The notes: generated from the letters alone by a model not told the origin. A stretch of DNA of 64,000 bases from Seinonella peptonophila (GCF_900129355.1 NZ_FQVL01000001.1:853213-917212), one strand, 5' to 3'. Positions 46,060-55,401 are shown, numbered from the stretch's first letter. Numbers and translations: made by a program.

Positions 46060-46097
46060 GATTCCATCTGCTAAAAAGTAGATGGAATCTTTATATT
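46060..46097 (+). terminator. Gamma-SASP terminator, copy 2
   Basis: Same GATTCCATCT...AGATGGAATC hairpin with TTTATATTC as at 44561, now serving the hydrolase gene about 120 nt upstream. Confidence 0.85.
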
Positions 46098-46248
46098 CAT
46101 CCATAGATGAAAATGAATCACTCTAGGCTCTGTTTAACGATTTTCTATCTGTCAGACTCCTTCTCTTATTAAATCTTTTAGCACATGCTAGAAATTGTAT
46201 GATATTTCTTTGAATATCTCTCTATATGAAGCTTTTTTATAAAAATTA

Positions 46249-46273
46249 GTTTAAATCGATAGTAGAAGGGTAA
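46249..46273 (+). promoter_or_regulatory. SigB-type promoter 1
   Basis: GTTTAA (46249-46254), 13-nt spacer, GGGTAA (46268-46273). It matches the general-stress SigB consensus GTTTAA-n12-14-GGGTAT in all but the last base and lies about 85 nt before a general-stress gene. Confidence 0.82.
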
Positions 46274-46358
46274 ATTTTTTTACAACCAGCCATAATAAAG
46301 GTTGGAAAATCATCCAAAAGCACCCTAGAGTGTTAAATCTTTGAAGGAGGAATTCAAC

Positions 46359-46712
46359 ATGAGTAGACCATTACTTCAAGAATTCAGCAAAGATGAACAT
46401 CTTATATCCGAGGTGCATCGCTTAAAATCACAGGGAGTTAAACAAGAAGATCTATATATTCTCACACATGATCATGATCGAACCTCACGGATCGCTGAGA
46501 AAGCAGATGTAAATACGATTGGGATTTCCGAAACAGGTGTTGGTACGGCTATCCAAAATCTGTTCCGTAAAAAAGGGGATGCATTACGTAATGAAATGAT
46601 TGAGATGGGATTTGATTCCACCGAAGTGGAAGTGTTGGAAGACCATCTGGATAAAGGCCGGATTCTTTTAATCGTTGACACAACGCCTTATTCACAATCG
46701 TTATTTCACTAA
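46359..46712 (+). CDS. yflT: General stress protein 17M-like (YflT)
   Basis: 117 aa from ATG 46359 (GAAGGAGG 8-9 nt upstream). Small soluble alpha/beta protein of the YflT/GSP17M domain: EFSKDEHLISEVHRLKSQG, LYILTHDHDRTSRIAEKADV, then an insertion and ILLIVDTT. SigB-dependent in Bacillus; here the SigB promoter is visible. Function unknown. Co-transcribed with the 46-aa membrane protein downstream. Confidence 0.88.
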   Translation: MSRPLLQEFSKDEHLISEVHRLKSQGVKQEDLYILTHDHDRTSRIAEKADVNTIGISETGVGTAIQNLFRKKGDALRNEMIEMGFDSTEVEVLEDHLDKGRILLIVDTTPYSQSLFH

Positions 46713-46730
46713 CAGATAGGAGATGATGTC

Positions 46731-46871
46731 ATGCTCTGGTCAATTGTATGTTTCTTGATCGCAGTCTGGTTGATCCTATTCTTGACGAAAAATGTTTTTG
46801 GTGGTTTCGTTCACTTATTACTAGGCATCGCAGCAGTACTCCTCATTATTAAACTAGTTGAATATATTTAA
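46731..46871 (+). CDS. 46-aa DUF5670/Lmo0937-type membrane peptide, copy 1
   Basis: ATG 46731 with AGGAG 9-10 nt upstream. The product starts MLWSIVCFLIAVWLILFLTK and has two hydrophobic segments with a GG turn (VFGGFVHLLLG), ending KLVEYI. This is the Lmo0937 pattern common in Bacillales. The second copy at 47309 has 80% or so the same residues by eye. Membership in the SigB regulon follows from the shared promoter. Confidence 0.85.
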   Translation: MLWSIVCFLIAVWLILFLTKNVFGGFVHLLLGIAAVLLIIKLVEYI

Positions 46872-47017
46872 AACCACTCATTACGCTGATCCAAATACAC
46901 ATAGCAGCAATATTAATAGCGGAATATTAGCAATATAAAAATAAATGCATGCAATCGAGCTATCTGTAACCACTCATTCTATTTCCCTCACTCCCATGAC
47001 CTTCGCATCCTTAGATG

Positions 47018-47060
47018 CATGCTGTTCCAGATGATAGGCAGGAACAGCATGCTTTTTTTC
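47018..47060 (+). terminator. Terminator 1 of the stress operon
   Basis: GCATGCTGTTCC-agatgataggca-GGAACAGCATGC followed by TTTTTTTC. Confidence 0.9.
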
Positions 47061-47080
47061 AATTATCTCGCTAAAAATTA

Positions 47081-47105
47081 GTTTAAATTAATAGTACAAG
47101 GGTAA
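47081..47105 (+). promoter_or_regulatory. SigB-type promoter 2 (duplicate)
   Basis: GTTTAA (47081-47086), 13-nt spacer, GGGTAA (47100-47105), within a segment clearly homologous to 46240-46300 (AAAAATTAGTTTAAA, then AGTA-AAGGGTAAA and TTTTTACAAC). Confidence 0.8.
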
Positions 47106-47308
47106 ACTTTTTACAACAAGTAATAACAAAAGTTAGGTCTTTATCCAAAAAAACCTATCTTGTTAAATTTTTTAAGTTAATTGAGAAAGAATTAAACAAC
47201 ATTAGGGCGAAAGTTATTGAATATATTAGATAAATGTCATATCCATTTACCATCAACACAATTCCTTATTCACAATCACTTTTTTATTAACACATAGGAG
47301 ATGATGCC

Positions 47309-47449
47309 ATGCTTTGGTCGATTATATGTTTCCTGATTGTAGTTTGGTTGGTACTATTCTTAACGAAAAATCTTTTTAAAGGACTTGTCCATCTATTGCT
47401 AGGTGCCGCAGCAATCTTACTCATCATTAAGCTATTTCAATTTATCTAA
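47309..47449 (+). CDS. 46-aa DUF5670/Lmo0937-type membrane peptide, copy 2
   Basis: ATG 47309 after ATAGGAGATGATGCC, the same leader as copy 1. The product starts MLWSIICFLIVVWLVLFLTK and ends KLFQFI. Most changes between copies are conservative or silent, so both copies look functional. The preceding yflT gene has been lost here; only the DNA for its PYSQS end remains at about 47262-47285. Confidence 0.85.
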   Translation: MLWSIICFLIVVWLVLFLTKNLFKGLVHLLLGAAAILLIIKLFQFI

Positions 47450-47508
47450 AAAGGCACAATACGGAGCACAAGGGATAGAGGCATAAATACATACCAAGCT
47501 ATCCCTGA

Positions 47509-47556
47509 AACCAAGCATGTTGTTCCTGTTATATTCTAGGACAGCATGCTTTTTAT
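47509..47556 (+). terminator. Terminator 2 of the duplicated stress segment
   Basis: AAGCATGTTGTTCCTG-ttatattct-AGGACAGCATGCTTTTTATG, a diverged copy of the terminator at 47018. Confidence 0.85.
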
Positions 47557-47711
47557 GAAAGAGCATCTACTCCATTTATCTAGTAAAAAATGACCTTGGG
47601 AAATAGGATAGTTCAAATTGAGAAATATCATTTTCATGGCGTAAGGTATTTATAGAAAATATCCGCAAAATTTATAAACATAATTTCAACTGCACCCTTT
47701 ATCTTACTTAA

Positions 47712-47922
47712 AAACGGCTAAATTATTGATCGCTCATGGTCTTGGAGTTACACTCGTTCCAGAGATGGTCGCAAACAAAACATCTGAAAGGAATCCACAT
47801 CATATAAAGCTCGCGTCTACCCCCCACGAACACTTGGATTTGTCTATCGAAAAAGTCATTATCTTCTCCAATCAGCAAAAAATCTATTAGAAATGCAAGA
47901 GATATTATTATCACAACCTTGA
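47712..47922 (+). pseudogene. LysR-family regulator, C-terminal remnant with frameshift
   Basis: Reads AKLLIAHGLGVTLVPEMVAN (the late LysR substrate-domain motif), then KTSERNPHHIKLAST, and after a one-base slip in the CCCCCC run near 47820 continues RTLGFVYRKSHYLLQSAKNL to TGA 47920-47922. The DNA-binding part is missing. Dead fragment. Confidence 0.7.
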
Positions 47923-47958
47923 CTAAGGATCAAAGATATTCCGTTTTTTTATCTCTCA

Positions 47959-48861
47959 TTACGTCGTAACCATTTCTCCACCATTAATATGAATAACTTC
48001 GCCTGTCACATAGTTTGAATCCTCAGAAGCAAGATAAACATAAGCTGGTGCTAATTCAAACGGCTGACCAGCTCTTTTCATTGGCGTTTCTGCACCAAAG
48101 GTTTCAATATGTTTTGCCGGATATGAAGAAGGATTTAAAGGAGTCCAGATCGGTCCTGGGGCAACTGCATTGACACGAATACATTTTTTCACAAGGTTTA
48201 AGGCGAGTGATCGAGTAAAAGAGACAATTGCACCCTTGGTAGAAGAATAATCAATTAAAGTAGGTTCTCCCCGATAAGCTGTAACCGAAGTAGTATTGAT
48301 AATACAACTTCCTTTTTTCATATAGGGCAAAGCTGCTTTTGTTAGATAAAAAAAGGGGAAAATGTTTGTCTCAAATGTTTTACGCAACTGCTTTGCACTT
48401 ATATCCATAAGATCTTTTTGTGGATATTGCACACCATGATTATTGACAACAATATCAACCTTCCCAAATAATTCCACAGTCTTATTCACAATATATGTAG
48501 AATGTTCTTCTTTTCGCAAATCACCAGGAATCAGTATACAATGTCGCCCAAGCTCCTCAATTCTATTTTTCGTAAATTCCGCATCAATATGTTCATCAAG
48601 ATAAGCAATTACTATGTCAGCACCTTCTTTAGCATAAGCGACAGCTACTGCTCTTCCAATTCCACTATCTCCACCAGTAATGATTGCTACTTGGTCACAA
48701 AGTTTATTTGTACCCACATAATGAGGATTTTCAAAAATCGGTGGAGGGTCGAGCAAGTATTCATATCCTGGTTGCCTCATTTGATGCTGTGGAGGGAAGG
48801 TTCGTGGTACCTTTTTACATTTCTTTATTTTCCCGATAGGCGGATAATGAGGATACATCAT
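47959..48861 (-). CDS. Short-chain dehydrogenase/reductase (YhdF/YhxC-like, GSP39-type)
   Basis: 300 aa. An N-terminal extension (MMYPHYPPIGKIKKCKKVPR) of the type found in stress-related SDRs precedes the Rossmann domain. Cofactor motif TGGDSGIGRAVAVAYAKEGAD, NNHGVQYP, catalytic Ser in NTTSVTAYRG, Tyr and Lys in YSSTKGAIVSF, C-terminal VTGEVIHINGGEMVTT. Related enzymes are SigB-induced in Bacillus. Substrate unknown. Confidence 0.9.
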   Translation of the reverse strand: MMYPHYPPIGKIKKCKKVPRTFPPQHQMRQPGYEYLLDPPPIFENPHYVGTNKLCDQVAIITGGDSGIGRAVAVAYAKEGADIVIAYLDEHIDAEFTKNRIEELGRHCILIPGDLRKEEHSTYIVNKTVELFGKVDIVVNNHGVQYPQKDLMDISAKQLRKTFETNIFPFFYLTKAALPYMKKGSCIINTTSVTAYRGEPTLIDYSSTKGAIVSFTRSLALNLVKKCIRVNAVAPGPIWTPLNPSSYPAKHIETFGAETPMKRAGQPFELAPAYVYLASEDSNYVTGEVIHINGGEMVTT

Positions 48862-49260
48862 AAGACTCCCTTCATCTTATTTTTTAAAGTCTATTCGACA
48901 AAATTTTATGTATGATCCATGAATGATTACCCCAAGATCTGAAATCATTTTAAATTTTTTCAAGAACATAAAATACATTTTACATATGATATTTGTTATT
49001 CATTTCAATAAAAAGATATATTCAATTCTGCGGGCTATAAAAAATGTTTAATCAATCATCTAACTTACTTCCTTATAAATTTACTTTAGATGTTTTGACC
49101 AGAGAAAACAAAATAAACCGAATATACGGAAAATTATTGATCCATTTCTCTGTTTAAAATGAAACAGTTACTTTCAGGTGCCTACTTACAATCTTTTTTC
49201 ACACTCAATATAATCAAAAGTGGTAAGTAAATCTTTAAATTTGCAAAAGGAGTCTATTAC
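48862..49260. other. AT-rich intergenic region without recognised features
   Basis: About 400 nt, strongly AT-rich; the first part may hold the promoter of the minus-strand SDR gene and the last 60 nt that of the monooxygenase gene. I see no ORF, repeat or RNA structure. Confidence 0.5.
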
Positions 49261-49572
49261 ATGACTATTGAAATCATTCGTTACCGCATTCCAGATGAGC
49301 ATAAAAAATCTTTTATTCAAGCCTACCAAGATGCGGGAAAATATCTAGAAGAATCCCCAAATTGCCTAGGATTTGAAATCATCCAAGGAGTTGAAGAACC
49401 TGAACGATTTATTGTTCGGATTCATTGGGACTCACTGGATGGACATCTTCAATCTTTTCGACAAAGCCCCCAATTTCAAGCTTTTTTCCAACATGTCCGT
49501 CCTTTTTTCCAATCAATTGAGGAAATGAAGCATTATGAACAAATTAATATTCATTCCACTTTCAAAAAATAA
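49261..49572 (+). CDS. Antibiotic-biosynthesis-monooxygenase (ABM) domain protein
   Basis: 103 aa ferredoxin-like dimeric fold. Core motif EESPNCLGFEIIQGVEEPERFIVRIHWDSLDGHLQSFRQS with the typical W-x-S-x-x-a-H-x-x-f pattern. Such proteins act on quinones or unknown aromatics or are heme-degrading. AAAGGAG lies about 10 nt before the ATG. Followed by a hairpin (TGATCAGACCA ... TGGTCTGATC) at 49579-49613 acting as terminator. Confidence 0.85.
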   Translation: MTIEIIRYRIPDEHKKSFIQAYQDAGKYLEESPNCLGFEIIQGVEEPERFIVRIHWDSLDGHLQSFRQSPQFQAFFQHVRPFFQSIEEMKHYEQINIHSTFKK

Positions 49573-49578
49573 TTTTCC

Positions 49579-49622
49579 ACATGATCAGACCAAAATCCAA
49601 TTTATGGTCTGATCTTTTTGTA
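49579..49622 (+). terminator. Terminator after the ABM gene
   Basis: GATCAGACCA-aaatccaattta-TGGTCTGATC followed by TTTTTGTATTTTT. Confidence 0.88.
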
Positions 49623-49657
49623 TTTTTAAACTTTAGTGAAAAGAGGATGTATAAGTA

Positions 49658-50857
49658 ATGTTTAACCTACATCGAGAAATTTGGTGGAAAAAACCTGATC
49701 TGCAAACTGACAAAGATCCTAATAGAAAAACATCATGGCTTGAATTATTCTATGATCTTATTTTTGTTTCGTTGATTGCTAATAGTAGTCATATTTTTGC
49801 AAACAACTTATCTTTACAAGGGTTTCGTGATTTTATTATCTTGTTTACATCGGTTTGGCTATTATGGGAAAACTCAACCTTTTATAATGAAAGGTTTGAA
49901 GTAAATGATGTTCGACATCGAATCTTTACATTTTGCAAAATGATTCCCTTGGCACTGCTTGCTTATTCTATGCATGACCCATTGAAAAGTCAATATCTAC
50001 TTTTTGTCTGTTCATTTCTTGCAGTTCGCATGATCCTAGTCTATATGTGGCTCAGTGCGGGTAAAGCTAATGCTTCAGTTCGAGCGCATACCATTCAATC
50101 TTCCTGTATTCATATTGGTTCTTCTAGTCTTTGGATTGCTTCGCTCTTTCTTCCGAATTCTGGGAAGTTTCCTCTATTATTTATCGCAATCGCTATTGAT
50201 TATCTGGTTTCATTAGGGACATTGCGTTTTACAGATCGCTTACCTCAAATCAGTCGCTCTCATCTACCTGAGCGATTTGGATTATTTACGTTACTAGTGA
50301 TAGCAGAGATTATTATGGGGGTCATCTCTGGAGCCTCTTCACAACATCAACTCACCTGGAAGACTGGGATCCTTAGTATCCAAGGACTGTTTCTCGCCTT
50401 TATTATTTGGTGGTCCTATTTTGATCTCATCATTTTTGTCTCGTTTAAGCAAACGATGATAAATATTATAATTTGGACCCGACTTCATCTACCTTTGACG
50501 ATTTCTATCACTTGCATGGGTACAAGCATGTTACATTTGATCAGTCGTACTCACCAATCAATCGCTAATTATCATTGGTTGCTTGCAGGGTCTGTCTCTT
50601 GCTTTCTTTTCATACTTTTTCTTTTAATTATAGTAAGCGATCATTCATCAGCTGCTAATGAGATGAATTTAGAATTCCAACACCGACGCAAGGTATTAAT
50701 CTATGGGAATTTATTTGCATCCCTTATTTCCTTACTATCTGGATTCATTGCAAAAGATCTACCCTCAACTGTGTATATTTCTATATTCATTTTTTTGATT
50801 TTATTCCAGTGTGTACATGGTCTATATATTTGGGTAAGAGCACAACAAGGGAAATAA
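49658..50857 (+). CDS. Low-temperature-requirement A (LtrA) family membrane protein
   Basis: 399 aa with about ten membrane segments. N-terminal signature KTSWLELFYDLIFVSLIANS (WxELFYDLvfv) and WLLWENSTFYNERFEVNDVRHR, then FGLFTLLVIAEIIMGV, are the conserved LtrA positions. Function of the family is unknown. AGAGGA lies 12 nt upstream. Convergent with the HxlR-type regulator gene, with 2 nt between them. Confidence 0.87.
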   Translation: MFNLHREIWWKKPDLQTDKDPNRKTSWLELFYDLIFVSLIANSSHIFANNLSLQGFRDFIILFTSVWLLWENSTFYNERFEVNDVRHRIFTFCKMIPLALLAYSMHDPLKSQYLLFVCSFLAVRMILVYMWLSAGKANASVRAHTIQSSCIHIGSSSLWIASLFLPNSGKFPLLFIAIAIDYLVSLGTLRFTDRLPQISRSHLPERFGLFTLLVIAEIIMGVISGASSQHQLTWKTGILSIQGLFLAFIIWWSYFDLIIFVSFKQTMINIIIWTRLHLPLTISITCMGTSMLHLISRTHQSIANYHWLLAGSVSCFLFILFLLIIVSDHSSAANEMNLEFQHRRKVLIYGNLFASLISLLSGFIAKDLPSTVYISIFIFLILFQCVHGLYIWVRAQQGK

Positions 50858-50859
50858 TA

Positions 50860-51195
50860 TTATAGTTTAAGTTGCCAGTTATTTTGTCTTATCCGATTTT
50901 CTCCCCACCTACACATGGTTGAGAGTACAGATTTGAGGCTATTCCCGTAATCGGTTAAACTGTACTCTACTTTAGGTGGATTCTGCTCATAATCTTTGCG
51001 AAAAATAAGACCATCTTTCTCTAATTGTCTTAGTTGTTCAGTCAGTACTTTCTGTGATATATCAGGAATTTTGCGCTTTAATTCTGCGAATCGCAATGTA
51101 TGATCAACTAGATGATAAAGAATCAGCGTTTTCCATTTGCCACTTAAAACTTCCAATGTTGCTTCTATCGAACAATTAAATCTTTTGGGTTCCAT
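50860..51195 (-). CDS. HxlR-family transcriptional regulator
   Basis: 111 aa winged HTH. CSIEATLEVLSGKWKTLILYHL at the start with the family's C-x(n)-GGKW-like pattern, then FAELKRKIPDISQKVLTEQLRQLEKDGLI and EYSLTDYG. The single N-terminal Cys (residue 8) is at the redox/electrophile-sensing position known from HypR and YodB. Target not evident from neighbours. Confidence 0.9.
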   Translation of the reverse strand: MEPKRFNCSIEATLEVLSGKWKTLILYHLVDHTLRFAELKRKIPDISQKVLTEQLRQLEKDGLIFRKDYEQNPPKVEYSLTDYGNSLKSVLSTMCRWGENRIRQNNWQLKL

Positions 51196-51538
51196 AATTG
51201 ATCACCTATTCATCACTATATTAAAAACAATACTTTGATTTTTTTGCCCTTTCTACTTATTATTTCAATCAATAGGGTCTTTTCTTTCATAAACATAAAA
51301 ATCTAATAAGAAAACTTGGGACTGCGAATTCATCATTACAAGTTATGGACAAATAGAAGCTATCTCTTAATTCAATTTATGATAGATAGTATCCTATCAT
51401 TAATGATTATACTATTTTCTCCTTTCTAGATTATTTTAATTTCTTATAGTTGTAGGCGTTTTCATTCAAAGAAAGTTTAGTGTATAATCCCATTGGAATA
51501 ATTTATTATATTCTAGTAACAGGATCGGAGAATAGTTT
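51196..51538. other. AT-rich intergenic region without recognised features
   Basis: About 340 nt between divergent genes. Only promoter sequence for both flanking genes is expected. No repeat, RNA gene or ORF is supported. Confidence 0.5.
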
Positions 51539-52240
51539 ATGTCAACTAACTGGAACATGCTAGCTGCGATCGGGCAGTTAATTGGAGCAGGAGCAACTTT
51601 AATCGGTTCATTGGGAGCCATTTGTGCAGCTTATTATAGTGCTAAATTACTCAAGGAAACTAAAAAATCTCAAAAAGAAAGTATAGAATTAGCATCAGCT
51701 CAAGTTAAGCTTACAGAAAAACAGTCAGAACTTGATCTTCGACTCTCTTGGAATATTGACCAAGAGAATGCTCTTCTGGTTATACGAGCAATTAATATTA
51801 AATCAATACCTGTAGAAATTGAGGCGGTACGACTTAGTCTTTTCTCTGTTGATAATGAGCATCCCATTGAGTTACCTTCAGAAGAACACTCAAGACCTCA
51901 GTTATTGAATTCTGGTCAGAAAAAAACAATATGTCTGACACCACAATCATTATTTGATTATTGTAGTCATATATATAGAGACAATTTTAGTAATCACCTT
52001 TTAGATTCTGATGCAGGAAAACCTGAGTTTACATTGACTTCATCTTTCATGGACTCTGTAGGTACTTCACATGAACTCACAATTGATTTCCAATTATTCA
52101 TAGAAAAAGGTAAAATCCAATACAAATGCTATGATAAAGATAAAGATGATATTCTTTGTTTAGATATTACGAAACAACTAGCAAAAAATATTCTGGATCA
52201 TGTCACACGCGAACACTATTTAGATTTGCAGAGAATTTAG
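51539..52240 (+). CDS. Unrecognised protein with N-terminal membrane anchor and coiled coil
   Basis: 233 aa. A glycine-rich hydrophobic segment (residues 8-34, IGQLIGAGATLIGSLGAICAA) is followed by a short coiled coil (KLLKETKKSQKESIELASAQ) and a soluble domain of about 170 residues with alternating beta-type sequence. CGGAG precedes the ATG. The layout resembles many small accessory/defence-type membrane proteins, but I see no family motif, and the gene has no operon partner. Confidence 0.7.
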   Translation: MSTNWNMLAAIGQLIGAGATLIGSLGAICAAYYSAKLLKETKKSQKESIELASAQVKLTEKQSELDLRLSWNIDQENALLVIRAINIKSIPVEIEAVRLSLFSVDNEHPIELPSEEHSRPQLLNSGQKKTICLTPQSLFDYCSHIYRDNFSNHLLDSDAGKPEFTLTSSFMDSVGTSHELTIDFQLFIEKGKIQYKCYDKDKDDILCLDITKQLAKNILDHVTREHYLDLQRI

Positions 52241-52518
52241 GGATTATACTACTAATAGCGCCAATTCAACTATTTCCTGTTGTAACAAGTCGTTAAAGGT
52301 TCAAATACATGAGATAAGAACATTGTGGATATATTTTCCTAGAGGTTAGATTGTCTAGGAATGATAAATCTATTAGTTATACTCAATAGTTCAATGAGTA
52401 AATATCTCTGTTGCCCCTGATCACTAAAGAAAAAAACATTCATTAGCTTTCTATTAAAATGAAGCACTTTATACATTAAGAAAAGTGCTTCATGATTGTG
52501 AAGATGGAAATGCGCTTA

Positions 52519-53559
52519 TCATCCTCTGAAGTTCGGCAATACTAATTCAGCAACTTGATATGCTTCTTCTAAATTCGGAACACCTGAAAACACAAAGGTA
52601 CTTACACCTATATCAATATACTCTTGTAAGCAGCTCGTTACGGAATCAGGATCACCAACGACGGCAACCGGTCCTAGATGCAATAATTGTGTTCCAGCCC
52701 ATAAATGCTCTGTTAAATGTAACGAACCACTCTCCTCAATCGCACTCGTTCTTCTCTTTATACAATCAGACTCATTATTCAATAACGTCTTTTTAAATTG
52801 TTCAATTTGGTCTGTGCTGACATGTTTAATCATATTGTTGGCGATTTCCCAAGCATGCTCTTCTCTTTCTCGAACAATTATATACATGCACATCCCAAAT
52901 CGAATCTCCCGATTATATTTCTTTGCCTTTTGGCTAACAATATCTACAATTTCTTTGGCCTTTTCTGGTGTCTCGCCAAATAATAAATAGACATCTGCAT
53001 ACTTTGCTGCAATCGTAAGAGCGATCTCAGATGTCCCACTCATATAAATGGGTGGATGTGGTTCTTGAACAGGAGGAAACTGTAATTTTGCAGCGTTTAC
53101 AGAGATATATTTACCCTCATAAGTCACTTCTTGTCCTGACATAAGTCGGTTAAATATTTCAAGGAATTCTCCTGTATGTTCATATCTTTGATCATGGTTG
53201 AGAAAAACTCCATCTGCTTCTAATTCATGAGAAGAAATACCAGAAACAATATTGAAAGAAACTCTACCTTGAAACATTCGATCAAATGTAGCCGCCATCC
53301 TTGCTAACACAGAAGGGGTAATGGAACTTGGGCGCTGAGCTAAGAGAAACCGAGCATGTTTCGTTAAACTTGCTACAGCAGAAGCACTCACCCAAGCATC
53401 TTCGCAGTGACTTCCTGATCCTAAAAACATTGCATCATATCCTAAAAAATCAATTGCCTGTGCGACTTGTTGCAGATACGAATGATCAGTGCCACGAGTT
53501 TTTCCTTCTCCGATATATCTTCGATCTCCCTGTGTTGGCAACCACCAAATGATTTCCAT
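52519..53559 (-). CDS. Luciferase-like FMN-dependent monooxygenase (SsuD-like), copy 1
   Basis: 346 aa from ATG 53559 (GGAGG 6 nt upstream). TIM-barrel bacterial luciferase family, alkanesulfonate-monooxygenase subgroup: MEIIWWLPTQGDRRYIGEG, LLAQRPSSITPSVLARMAAT, RVSFNIVSGISSHELEADG, PIYMSGTSEIALTIAAKYAD. Needs reduced FMN from a reductase, which is not encoded nearby. Paralogue lies 119-133 nt upstream in the same direction. Confidence 0.9.
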   Translation of the reverse strand: MEIIWWLPTQGDRRYIGEGKTRGTDHSYLQQVAQAIDFLGYDAMFLGSGSHCEDAWVSASAVASLTKHARFLLAQRPSSITPSVLARMAATFDRMFQGRVSFNIVSGISSHELEADGVFLNHDQRYEHTGEFLEIFNRLMSGQEVTYEGKYISVNAAKLQFPPVQEPHPPIYMSGTSEIALTIAAKYADVYLLFGETPEKAKEIVDIVSQKAKKYNREIRFGMCMYIIVREREEHAWEIANNMIKHVSTDQIEQFKKTLLNNESDCIKRRTSAIEESGSLHLTEHLWAGTQLLHLGPVAVVGDPDSVTSCLQEYIDIGVSTFVFSGVPNLEEAYQVAELVLPNFRG

Positions 53560-53692
53560 ATAATACCTCCGCACTTCATTACTTCAGGTAAATCTTATGT
53601 TACTAAAATAAAAACAATATTCTTCCTCGTCTGAATATATTTAAGTGATGTGAACAAACACTCTTTCCTTCTGTTTTACAAACTTTCTTCCA

Positions 53693-54745
53693 TCATCCAA
53701 ATTTTTTACGCAACTTTGGTAAAACAAGTTCTGCAATTCGATAGGATTCTTCTAGGTGGGGAATTCCCACTATAGCAAAAATCTCCGTACCCATTTCTAC
53801 ATACCTATGTAAGGATTCCATCACCGAATCCGGATTACCTACGACTGCAAATGGTCCAATATTTACTAATGATGTACCTGCCCACAAATGGTCATCAATC
53901 ATTAATGATGCATTTTCTTCCATGATTTTTGTTTGACGATTCCGACCCTGAGAATCAAATTTAGTGGATAATATTTGATTAAACTGTTTAATGTCTTCTA
54001 TACGAATATGCTTGATTAATTCATTTGCAGCCTCCCAAGCATCCTCTTCTTTCTCACGCACAATTATATAGAGCCCAAGCGCAAACCGAACATTCCGGTT
54101 ATATTTCTGAGCTTTTTTACGAACTGACTTAAATAATTCTTTCGTCTCATTGTATGGCTCTCCAAACGTTAAATAAATATCTCCATATTTAGCTGCAACG
54201 GACTGACCCACATCAGAGGCACCCACACAAAAGATTTCCGGATGTGACGGTTGAGGGGGAAATAATAATTGTGCTTCTTCTGCTCGAATATACTGACCCT
54301 GAAAATTTACTTTTTTTCCGCCTAACAATGCTTTAAAAACCTCTAAAAATTCGCCTGTATACTCATACCTTTGATCATGACTCAAAAAAACACCATCTTT
54401 TGCCAGTTCTTCTGGAGATGCCCCCGAAACAATATTTAACGCAATTCGACTTTCGGAAATTCGATGAAAAGTAGCTGCCATACGAGCCGCAGTAAACGGG
54501 GAAATCACACTCGGTCGAAGTGCAATCAGAAATTTAGATTTTTGGGTTGAATGAATGAGAGAAGATGCCGTTACCCACGGGTCGTCACAGTAACTACCTG
54601 TACCTAAATACATTCCATCATATCCTAGAGAATCAACTGTTTTCGCAACCTGTTCTAAATACTCAAGGTTTGTATTGTTGTTTCTCTTATCAGCCCCAAA
54701 ATAACGACTATCACCTAAAGTTGGTAACCAATATAACACTTCCAA
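53693..54745 (-). CDS. Luciferase-like FMN-dependent monooxygenase (SsuD-like), copy 2
   Basis: 350 aa from TTG 54745, 10 nt after GGAGG, giving (M)EVLYWLPTLGDSRYFGADK, aligned with the start of copy 1; the ORF can be extended 9 codons upstream but that would cover the ribosome site. Same motifs as copy 1 (LIALRPSVISPFTAARMAAT, RIALNIVSGASPEELAKDG, EIFCVGASDVGQSVAAKYGD). The pair arose by tandem duplication and has since diverged widely, so their substrates may differ. Confidence 0.9.
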   Translation of the reverse strand: MEVLYWLPTLGDSRYFGADKRNNNTNLEYLEQVAKTVDSLGYDGMYLGTGSYCDDPWVTASSLIHSTQKSKFLIALRPSVISPFTAARMAATFHRISESRIALNIVSGASPEELAKDGVFLSHDQRYEYTGEFLEVFKALLGGKKVNFQGQYIRAEEAQLLFPPQPSHPEIFCVGASDVGQSVAAKYGDIYLTFGEPYNETKELFKSVRKKAQKYNRNVRFALGLYIIVREKEEDAWEAANELIKHIRIEDIKQFNQILSTKFDSQGRNRQTKIMEENASLMIDDHLWAGTSLVNIGPFAVVGNPDSVMESLHRYVEMGTEIFAIVGIPHLEESYRIAELVLPKLRKKFG

Positions 54746-54994
54746 AATGAAATCATCCTCCAGCAGTTTCACACCATCATATTATGAATTTATCAACGAA
54801 ATTTCCCTATAACAAATATTGTTTCTATTACTCTCTTCCTTTTTCATATCATTCTTTTCACAAAGCCTTACTTCAAAAATAACGAATTTTCATCTTAATG
54901 ATCCCCCAAAAAAACTGACTCAAATCCTACTAATAGGAATAAAAGTCAGTTTATCCTAAATATCACAACATCTCGTTAAAAACGAGCGTTGCAA

Positions 54995-55255
54995 CTACTC
55001 AAACTTTACACTTGAAATGATATCATTGAAGTTAGCTGAATCTACTAGGTTGCGAAGCCGATCTCCACCATATAAAACCAATGATCTACCTTGGTAATTT
55101 GCATGTTCATACAGAGTCACCTTATTGACTGTGTAATCTACCTTAATCGAAGAAGCTAAATCATTAAAATCAGAGATAAAATCTACATTTCCCATAATGG
55201 TCTTTTGCCTACCCCCAAAGTCCACATGTTCATACAAAATAATACCTCCAGCCAT
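54995..55255 (-). CDS. Beta/gamma-crystallin domain protein
   Basis: 86 aa from ATG 55255 (AAAGGAGG 8 nt upstream); a 51-residue in-frame extension upstream lacks a site. Two Greek-key motifs: ILYEHVDFGGRQKTI ... FNDLASSIKV and TLYEHANYQGRSLVLYGG ... FNDIISSVKF. Each has the Y/F-E-x-x-x-[FY]-x-G start and the N/D-x-x-[SD]-S calcium-binding signature. No signal peptide. Bacterial single-domain beta/gamma-crystallins bind Ca2+ and are often linked to spores or stress. Confidence 0.9.
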   Translation of the reverse strand: MAGGIILYEHVDFGGRQKTIMGNVDFISDFNDLASSIKVDYTVNKVTLYEHANYQGRSLVLYGGDRLRNLVDSANFNDIISSVKFE

Positions 55256-55401
55256 GAAAACGCCTCCTTTAAAGGTAAGATTACATTTATTATCATTCCC
55301 ATTATCGATATGTTCCAAACAGAATAATCCAAAAATTATCAATATTAATAAATATATTGTTTCGCGATGCGATGATTCGAGTATTTGATCCAATTTCTCA
55401 A

